From Zygnema cylindricum (lineage: Eukaryota; Streptophyta; Zygnematophyceae; Zygnematales; Zygnemataceae), in NCBI GenBank assembly GCA_037447655.1, contig JBBHKE010003128.1, positions 1 to 14,132 on the forward strand: a stretch of DNA of 14,132 nt, in the 5' to 3' direction. This document shows positions 1 to 7,500 of the stretch, in pieces; within the stretch, counting starts at the first letter, position 1, and every line of letters begins with the position of its first letter. The notes beneath the pieces were generated by a model. The model did no database searches. It was not told the origin of the DNA and saw nothing but the letters and a program-made list of their open reading frames with translations. A program made the position numbers and the translations under genes.

Positions 1-1847
1 TCACGTCACAAACTCAGCAAACGTGATTGTAAGTATATTACAGCACTGGACTAGATGAAATAGTAACCGAAAATACTGTTGATAAAACTAGGAGCTGTAG
101 CTTGAATTGCAGCCAACAAAGAAATTGCTGAAACGAAAATATAGAATTGCTGCACTACGTCCTGTAGCTACGCCGATTCTAAATGCCAACAACACTGCAA
201 ATGGCAAATAATTGCGTTTTTCCCTCTCCGTCCGTACTAATTCCTTTGCTTTTGAAACAGCAAACACAGTAAACGTGTAATAGCCAGGGAACGGATAATT
301 TCTCTAGCTCCAACTTCGAACTGTCAAGGTAAAAATGGATATAAATCTTACAAAGAAATTTCCAGTATACTGCACTTCAAACTTGGAGAAACTTTGTACT
401 TTCGTTAGCAGAAACACTTGAACGCCTACCAAGCAACTATGTACTTTTGTTGGTAATAACAATTTGAAAGCCGATGTAGTTATACAGAGAAGTGGCCGGC
501 AGAAATATATATATTTCTTTCTCGTTTTGGGATAACCTGACCGTCTGGACGGCACGAGGGCCACCGACTCGCGCAGGCTTCCAGGAGCCACGGCCGTACA
601 CACAGATATTGAATCTGGGACGTCCGTGGTCGAAGAGTAAAAAATATCGACGGCTCTCATTTCTGCCACGAGTTCCAGGAGCGAAAGGGCGCGGCGATGC
701 GATAATGAAAGATAAAAAACGAAGTAAAAAGGTTTGTTTTGTTTTTTTCGACTCTTGGGCACGGTGACGGTCAGATTTTGACATGATCTTTGGAAGGAGA
801 ACCAATCATAGAGCTCTTTTCAGACCCCGGATCGAAGTGAAAAAAACAAGACTGATCGCCCGTACAGTAAAAATCTTCAACAGCCGACCATGATACGCCT
901 TTTAGGAGGAGTACTGTAGCTTTGCGATCCGGACGATCACGTGCCTTCTGACTTTCTTGAAAAAATAATTTGTTTTTGACACGTGGCAGTATAAAAAGCT
1001 GTCAAAATGTCGGTCATAACTATACCGTCTTCAACATACTTCGACTCGGGACCAAATCGTCCCTGATTGGCAGACACTAAAGCATGTGGACCACGTGGAC
1101 GAAACCACAAGTTTTTATTTCGGTTTCGCTTTGTCCTCTCCAGCGTTCAAAGGTTGAGAAACCCCAAAGAGAGGATATGCGGAGATGCCCTTGAAGTACA
1201 CGTAGGCTTTCGTACATTACCGCTGCCTTAACGGGAAGTGGTGACATCTTACTGTAACTTTCCAAAGAACCTGAAAAGTTCCATGAGAAGTAGCGATGTG
1301 GGACTGAAAAACGGTCAAGCACATATAAACAGTAATCACGCACATGTACATGATGAAATTGGTCCCGCGGTTAAAAACGAACCAATCACGCTTTTTGGTT
1401 CATTTCTCCCAGAAACCGGACTCCAGAACCAGTTTCCGACATGCGAAATACGCGACATAATATCGGATCTGTCAATGTAAATGCGAAAATGTACGGATAG
1501 AATCCTGTCGTACATTCTCGTGTCAACTTGCAATAATCCTTTGTCACATGAAATGTCGTTCGTCAGAAATCTACACACTTGTCCCCGTCCGGAAAGGCGC
1601 AATTTTGCTACAAAAAGATTTTTATCCACGCATCAGAAAATAATTGGCGATTTAGAGTTTAGCGTAGATATGATTTTGACGGTGGGGATCACAGTTTTAG
1701 CTTTTTAAGGAGGGTATTAAGGGTATGACCCCTATGCACCTAAATGAAGGCTATTTGTCGTTATATTCCAAAACCGACTGGTGAAAAATCTGCTGCCGTA
1801 CGAAATAAGTGAATAAGTTGAAGTACTATCGACGTCACTCTGACATT
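1..1847. other. Gene-free stretch with no recognised coding sequence
   Basis: Open frames here mostly start at non-ATG codons and their products look like no family I know. 538-700 is GC-richer than its surroundings. A cluster at 979-996 (CACGTGGC followed by TATAAAAAG) looks like a G-box plus TATA box, but no gene follows it. No RNA gene was seen. Confidence 0.6.
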
Positions 1848-1921
1848 TAAGGTAACCTTCCATCAGGCGAAAAGTGGGGTTGTTTACAGGAGAAAGTACC
1901 TTTTCGTACTAAGCAGTATTG

Positions 1922-1936
1922 TTTTTTTTTTTTTTT
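1922..1936 (+). repeat. T15 homopolymer
   Basis: An uninterrupted run of 15 T. It could be the tail of a minus-strand retroposon, but no such body is recognisable on its left. Confidence 0.9.
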
Positions 1937-2196
1937 ACAAAAAGATGTTTACCAGAAATTGGTTAAGATTCTCCATAATTTTTGGCGAAAACTTCCACCG
2001 TCCGATTTTGAATTTTCGACGCAAACGACCCATCTATCCAGTACCTGGCGAGTCTCCTCCGACTGTCCTCAGGAAGACACAAGGCGCTTACTGGACGCGT
2101 GTATTGGTCCACTTGTAAATATAAGAGTCGATCCACGACGGACGTGAAATTATAAACATACATGTGGCAAATGGCGGGTACCTTCTGTCATCAAAG

Positions 2197-2475
2197 CATA
2201 GTTCAAAAGTAGGAGAAAGTAGGCCAATACAATATGCCTATTGTACGCAAAACATACAATATGACCTTAAGACCCATATTGTATTGGTCGCAAAATGAAA
2301 AAAAAAAGTAACAGGGTTGAGTTGCACATCGTTCGATAGAGAATTAAACGTCATCGGACGCACGGCTGATCAAAGTAGCGATCAAAGTAGCGATCTAAGA
2401 AGATCACATGAAAAGCCCATAACACAACTTGCGCCTACCAAAGGCCTACCATAAAACGCCTACTTTTTAACTATA
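2197..2475. mobile_element. hAT-like MITE (family A, copy 1), internally deleted
   Basis: A 279-bp copy in the same orientation as the full-length one. It keeps the left end CATAGTTCAAAAGTAGG, the subterminal TACAATATG repeats, and the right-hand block GATCACATGAAAAGCCCA, ending TACTTTTTAACTATA. It lacks about 85 bp found in copies 2 and 3, between AAACGTCAT and CGGACG (about 2355-2360). A 12-nt unit, GATCAAAGTAGC, is duplicated in tandem at about 2369-2392. No target duplication is recognisable. Confidence 0.87.
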
Positions 2476-2548
2476 CTGTTCAACGACAAAATCTTCGTTG
2501 AAGGACATTTTGTCACGCCTCCTTTATAAATGTGCACAATCAAGTACA

Positions 2549-2576
2549 GTACAGTACTGTACAGTACACCGCGATC
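2549..2576. repeat. CAGTAC-rich palindrome joined to a family B-like terminus
   Basis: A perfect 14-bp palindrome, GTACAGTACTGTAC (2549-2562), lies in a run of CAGTA repeats, followed by ACAGTACACCGCGATC. ACAGTACACCG also begins family B copy 1 (3037-3047) and copy 2 (13824-13834). This may be a solo end of a family B element; no partner end was found. Confidence 0.45.
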
Positions 2577-2855
2577 TCCATTTTTCCAATAGAATGGACA
2601 TTTGTACAAATTTTCATTTTGCAACGGTTTTCGTGGCCGTTGGTACAACGACAAATACAAGAACGTTCAGATTGTACATTAGCGTGACGCTACTAGATAT
2701 TTTAATCGGCGTGTGCCCGTACGAATACGCAGTTGAGATTTTGCACTTTTGAAAACTTTCATTATTCCCGGTCGGCTCAACAGGATCCTACGTGGTACCA
2801 ATCGCAATACAACACGTAGGCAATTTTTGCCTCGCTGACACGACCTGATGGAAAG

Positions 2856-2930
2856 GTGTTACAAATATTACTGCCAGTAAACATGACCGTAATCGTGTTA
2901 CAAATATTACTGCCAGTAAACATGACCGTA
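2856..2930 (+). repeat. 39-bp tandem duplication, 1.9 copies
   Basis: The unit starting GTGTTACAAATATTACTGCC at 2856-2894 is repeated without a mismatch at 2895-2930. Each unit contains ATTACTGCCAGTAA, itself an imperfect palindrome. Identity between the units implies a recent duplication. CCTGATGGAAAGG just before the array and CCTGATGAAAGG just after it are near-identical direct flanks. Confidence 0.92.
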
Positions 2931-3042
2931 CGATTACTGGGAACGCCTGATGAAAGGTTACCCTAAGCCGACACAGTAAAAAAAGCTGAGCACAAATTGT
3001 TAAATTAAACTTTCTTGCGTAAAAGGACAAGACAGTACAGTA

Positions 3043-3626
3043 CACCGTGTATCGCTATTAGTGTTAATATTTTTTCGCCACTTAACACATAAAACTCCTT
3101 ACACGCTTGTCCGTTTTAAGATATGACGGTTGTGATTGAGATACTAGATTCATACCGTCCGATTGGCGGTCTCCGTGTGAAAATCGGACAAATGTGTACA
3201 AAGAAAAGATGTTTTAAGTGGCGAAAAAGATATTAACCATAGTTCAAAAGTAGGTGAAAGTACACCCATACAATATGCCTATTGTACGCAAAAAATACAA
3301 TATACCCTAAGACCCATATTGTATTGGCCGCAAAATGAAATAAAATAGTAACAGGGTTGAATTGCACATGGATCGATAGAGAATTAAACGTCATGTCTAA
3401 ATTTGAAAAAAAAACCGGACAAAAAATATTTTTCTGTGAGTTTTGAGCGACTTTCTATTAAAACCGTCAGATTTGGACGATCGGACGGTCGCTGATCAAA
3501 GTAGCGATCTAAGAAGATCACATGAAAAGCCCATAACACAACTTACGATGAAGGCGCCGACAAAAGACCTACAATAGAAACGCCTACTTTTGAACTATGA
3601 TATTAACACTAAAAGCGATAACGGTG
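3043..3626. mobile_element. TA-flanked foldback MITE (family B, copy 1), interrupted by a hAT-like MITE
   Basis: Left end CACCGTGTATCGCTATTAG (from 3043) and right end CTAAAAGCGATAACGGTG (to 3626) are inverted copies of one another, with TA on both sides (3041-3042 and 3627-3628). Removing the inserted 3238-3599 element and one target duplication leaves 214 bp. The inverted repeat continues inward almost to the centre (left arm to about 3117, right arm from about 3180), so the element is nearly one hairpin with a loop of about 60 nt. TA duplication points to the Tc1/mariner type, though the termini are not the classic Stowaway ones. It has no coding capacity. Confidence 0.8.
3238..3599. mobile_element. 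hAT-like MITE (family A, copy 2), full length, with perfect 8-bp target duplication
   Basis: A 362-bp element with terminal inverted repeats CATAGTTCAAAAGTAGG (left) and CCTACTTTTGAACTATG (right), flanked on each side by ATATTAAC (3230-3237 and 3600-3607). An 8-bp duplication and a CA...TG terminus fit the hAT superfamily. No ORF of transposase length, so it is non-autonomous. It sits inside the right arm of the family B element, which is therefore older. Two other copies are in this window. Confidence 0.9.
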
Positions 3627-3628
3627 TA

Positions 3629-4178
3629 ATGTATTCCCTGTACCTCATCCACTTTTTCGCCGTCAATTTTCATTCGACGGTCGTTAACATTCTTTCCTTT
3701 AAATTTGTACCGTTGACTGTTCATGAGCGTGCATTATACAGAACATTACACGCAATAAATAAAAACGCGTACAAACCGTCCATTCTGCGTGGCGTCCAGT
3801 GAAGTCGTGAAGTTAGGGGTGGGTGTTACACACACATACAATTTTCGAAAATCGACAAGCAGACGATGGACACTTCGTGACGCATTTTATGCACTGCTGC
3901 AGTATAACGTGTCCACGTAGCATCTCTTGATGCGACAGGATGTCCCCTCACAAGTTGACTGCCGTGCGCCGCGGTATGGTAGGGTAACGAGTAACCGTGT
4001 GCTCGCTTTCTAACGTACGGTAAGAATGTCGACCAGCGCATATCCGTCGAATTTCATAACTTTCTATGCTGATTAGATCTTCAAAGGTTGATAATTTCAT
4101 GCTTACCGTACGGCGGTGTACCGTACGAGCTGACTGCAGCAAGCCAGCAACATTATCACACCACTCTTGGCGCATTCA
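3629..4178. other. Gene-free stretch between the nested MITEs and the ABC promoter
   Basis: Apart from the inverted repeat at 4014-4112, nothing is recognised. Short frames on both strands show no family signature. Confidence 0.55.
4014..4112. repeat. 11-bp inverted repeat upstream of the ABC gene
   Basis: CGTACGGTAAG (4014-4024) is perfectly inverted as CTTACCGTACG (4102-4112), followed by GGCGGTGTACCGTACG, which contains another CCGTACG and a GGCGGTGTA like a family B right end. It may be small transposon debris. No gene function is implied. Confidence 0.5.
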
Positions 4179-4298
4179 ATGAGGTTTCATGCAGTTCATT
4201 GCTTTGCTAAGCAGTTTAACTGTGTTTTTGAAACGGCCTCCATGAAGCGCCATCCATTCTGCGTTCCGACTGGCTCCAAATTTCTTGGAGTAAAGACT

Positions 4299-4327
4299 AC
4301 GTGTCGTCCGCTTTTTTTTGGGCCAAT
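4299..4327 (+). promoter_or_regulatory. Candidate proximal promoter elements of the ABC gene
   Basis: The run TTGGGCCAAT (4318-4327) contains a TGGGCC site II/TCP-type box that overlaps a CCAAT box; both are common in promoters of broadly expressed plant genes. An ACGTG core lies at 4299-4303, the type of core bound by bZIP factors such as HY5, which is reported to control Arabidopsis ABCI20/21. No clear TATA box was found. Such short motifs occur often by chance, so this is a weak prediction. Confidence 0.3.
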
Positions 4328-4456
4328 CGCATCGGCAGTGCCAACAATGCAGCCTTGTATCCTTTCGAACCACAGTTTATCTGTGGCTCTCTCCACAACA
4401 CGTTTCACGAAATGTTAAGCTAACCTAGAGATTCTGCCAATATCGATCGAATTCTT

Positions 4457-4526
4457 GTAAGCTAAGTTGGAGTTCATTTCTGTCACTGCTTGTTCGAAAG
4501 GACTCCTCTCAAGCTTCTTGTTTCAG
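4457..4526 (+). other. Possible 5'-UTR intron of the ABC gene
   Basis: A strong donor (TT^GTAAGC at 4457) and a pyrimidine-rich acceptor (CTTCTTGTTTCAG ending at 4526) lie 24 nt upstream of the start codon. Splicing would remove 70 nt and leave a short leader 4527-4550 joined to upstream UTR. 70 nt is near the lower limit for plant introns. This is inference from splice consensus alone; it does not change the protein. Confidence 0.4.
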
Positions 4527-4550
4527 ATTGTTAGCCTCGTTTCCTTTGAG

Positions 4551-7500
4551 ATGGCCCCTCCTCTATCAACTGAGGAAAACCCGCAACTAGTGTCAGAAGT
4601 CGATCCCTCTCTAACTGTGCAGATAACTGATCTGAAGTTCAGTTATCCTGGAATTGATGGGCAACCTCTTCCAGGAGCAAAGCCGCTAATTGAGGGCTTC
4701 AATTTGAGTCTGAGGGCTGGAGACAGATGCCTTTTGATTGGAGCAAATGGCGCTGGTAAGAACAAGATGAGAACTCAGTAAGAATAAAGAATATGCGTCA
4801 AGAAACGTTCCGGTATCTAAAGCAGGAACTTAATGGCCGATCTTGTTTTGAAAAGGAGCATTGTATTACAGTTCTGATAGAATTTTGGAGGCATTTTTCA
4901 CCCATGGTAGCCATGTTATGGCTTTGAGTAATCCCTGACTATGTCCACGGCTTTAAACTCACTCAGAATTCATAACCAAGACTAATGGATGTGATGGTAT
5001 TCCAAATCTGTTTTGCCAGTTGATTCTTAACACGTGCCTACCCTTACTCCAGTCACGTACATACCATTCAGTGATTAACCTATAACTTTCAGCGATCGCA
5101 TTATTTCTTGTTGTCACACTAATTATGGTCATCTTTATGTCCCGTGACTGTTTTGTAAATGCTCTCTGCAGGAAAAACAACCTTGTTGAAAATTCTGGGA
5201 GGTAAACATATGGTGGAGCAGAGCATGGTCCGTATACTTGGCCGACCAGCGTTCCATGATACTGCACTCGAAGCCAGTAGACAGTTGTCTTATCTAGGTG
5301 GTGAGGTATATTTCACGGCTGGCCCTTCAGCTTGGCAGTTTAAATGTTGTTCTTTTATCCTCTAATTGCGGCAAACTGCTTCTTTGTGCTTGCCTTTGAT
5401 TCAATGCTTGTTCTCCACAATTGTACTTATTGCCACTATAAGGTGGCAGTTATTTTCTGCCTTTTAAGTACCGTACAAGTCAAGATTTCAGGCTGGTGCG
5501 TTAATGCTTACGAGGATAGCTAGAAGTTAATAATGGCCTTCTGAATTGTGGTTGTTTTGCAGTGGAGGAGAGATGTAGCATTTGCAGGATTTGGAGTTCC
5601 TCTGCAAATGGACATTTCTGCACATAAAATGATATTTGGAGTACAAGGTGTCGATCCTGGGCGAAGGGATTTGTTGATCAAGGTATGGTTTGGCAATTGT
5701 TGATACTGTTGTTTAGTCCATCCTCAGTTAACCTTAAAGATTCTTCTTTTTCTTCTCATTTTCCTTTCACAATGTCAGCCTAAAAGATACTTCTCCTCCT
5801 TCTCTTTTTCCGTTCGCAAAGTCTGTCAGCCACAGTCACCTTAGAGGGACTGCATTAGCGTTATCTTAGTATGGCTATGTCGTTGTTCCCTCCTTAGCCT
5901 TTTGGTTTCAGGTTCTTCTGGCTGAACTTCAGTCAGGGTTTATTTACGCTAGTTTATGAATTTTGAAAAGCAGACTTGAAGCTCTCTGGTTTGATGATAT
6001 CACTGAGCTTTCCCCATCAGGTTTTGTGTGGTGCATAGCCAGCTTAGCTGTATTTCGGGCATTTTAGGCTTACTATGCTAACCTTTTTGTTTACATTTAT
6101 TTATACAGGTAAATGCAATTATTTTCATAGCTCCGATTCCAAAATTGCTGCTTCTGAGTCATCAACTTAACCTGATTTGCCAAAATTCGTAAACTACTGT
6201 TCCTCTTTGTGACATTGTGTCGTGAATATGTAGCTTAATTTGAATAAAAAATCTGGGGCACATTTTTAATTGCATCTCCATACCGTATCTCTAGTCGATC
6301 ATTCTAATCCATCAGTCATTTGTTGGTGCATCTATCCTTTCAACCTGGAAAGCTATAAATATGTGTATGTCGCAAAAGGTTCTTCAAATGATTAACATAC
6401 ATCTGACCTAAAGTCTTTTCAGTTTCTTAACACTTCATGAGCTGAATTATACTCGAAGGCTAATTGGCAGTCTCAGTCCTCCTCTGCCTTTTCCGCAGGT
6501 TTTGGACATAGACCTCGATTGGCGCATGCACCATGTATCAGATGGACAGCGACGTCGAGTGCAGATTTGTATGGGATTATTGGCTCCTTTCAAGGTACAG
6601 AATTTTACAAGCCTGACACCCTCTTCGGATGGAAATGTGTGTGATCTGCAAGTGACGAAGCAGTGACCTCTTTTTTTGTACAGGAAGTGGTGTGGGCTGA
6701 AATTTTTGAAGTATTTACTGTGTGGGTGTCCACGCTATTTACAGTGAACTTCAAAACTAGTGTGCATTTATGTTACTCATAGAGACGCCATATGGCTATT
6801 TGGCGCCATGAGTATACATGAGGCTTTATTCTTACTGAAAATAAGTATACATCACCATTGTTAACACTCACTTGGAAAATCTCTCTTACAAGTTGTTGGG
6901 TGCGAGCTACATTTTATCAATCTCGTAAAAGATTGTACATTGTACATTATGTTATCTTCTGGTTCGCGAATGGTAGTTAGCCACGTTTGTTTGTATGTCA
7001 GTCCACACAAGAGAAAATGGTTTTTGGAAAAAATTGTTGAAGTATTGCACATAACATCACGAGTTACAATAAAACATACATATTAATGCATACACGCACA
7101 CCCATAAAATTCCCCCGAAAATGCAAAGCCTAGGCCACATTTCATGAAGCCTACTCTAGTAGTGGTTAGCCTTGTACTACTAAAGTCTGTAGCTGTCACT
7201 AATTTCTGTGAAAGGTATCTGTTAGAGCTCCTTCTCCACATGATATTTTTAGATTTGAAGAATAGAAATCATCGTACGGAGACAGTTTTAGAGTTTGTTT
7301 TCTTTTTTTCTGTGAGATTATTACACCTCTGACCAGAAAATAGAGTATGTGCTAGATTAGATTTAAGTGCCAAGTTTCAAGGCCAACGGTGTAACTTTGT
7401 AGTTTATGTTGTTATTTTACAAATAAATTGTGCAGTCTACAAAATCTACCTAAATTCTTTGTTTCCATACATCAGTTGATGTGACCCACACCGTTTTCCC

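Larger units (their letters stand above)
1848..2965. repeat. 22-bp inverted repeat pair about 1.1 kb apart, possible ends of a larger DNA element
   Basis: 1848-1869 (starting TAAGGTAACCTTCCATC) and 2944-2965 (starting CGCCTGATGAAAGGTTAC) are inverted copies matching at 20 of 22 positions. The similarity does not run further inward. No transposase and no convincing target duplication were seen. The interval holds hAT-like MITE copy 1 and the 39-bp duplication. Confidence 0.45.

Noticed and set aside
304-762. Longest minus-strand open frame at the left of the window (152 codons)
   Set aside because: It opens at a GTG, its first ATG is well inside, the product is low in recognisable structure, and another open frame overlaps it. 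No family signature was seen.
2856-2930. CRISPR-like repeat
   Set aside because: There are only two adjacent copies with no spacers, in a eukaryotic intergenic region; it is a simple tandem duplication.
4176-4408. Divergent minus-strand gene sharing the ABC promoter
   Set aside because: The frames open at non-ATG codons, overlap each other in different frames and show no known domain.
4467-4550. N-terminal extension of the ABC protein from 4467
   Set aside because: The codon at 4467 is TTG, not ATG. The first ATG in the frame is 4551, and a likely 5'-UTR intron covers part of the extension.
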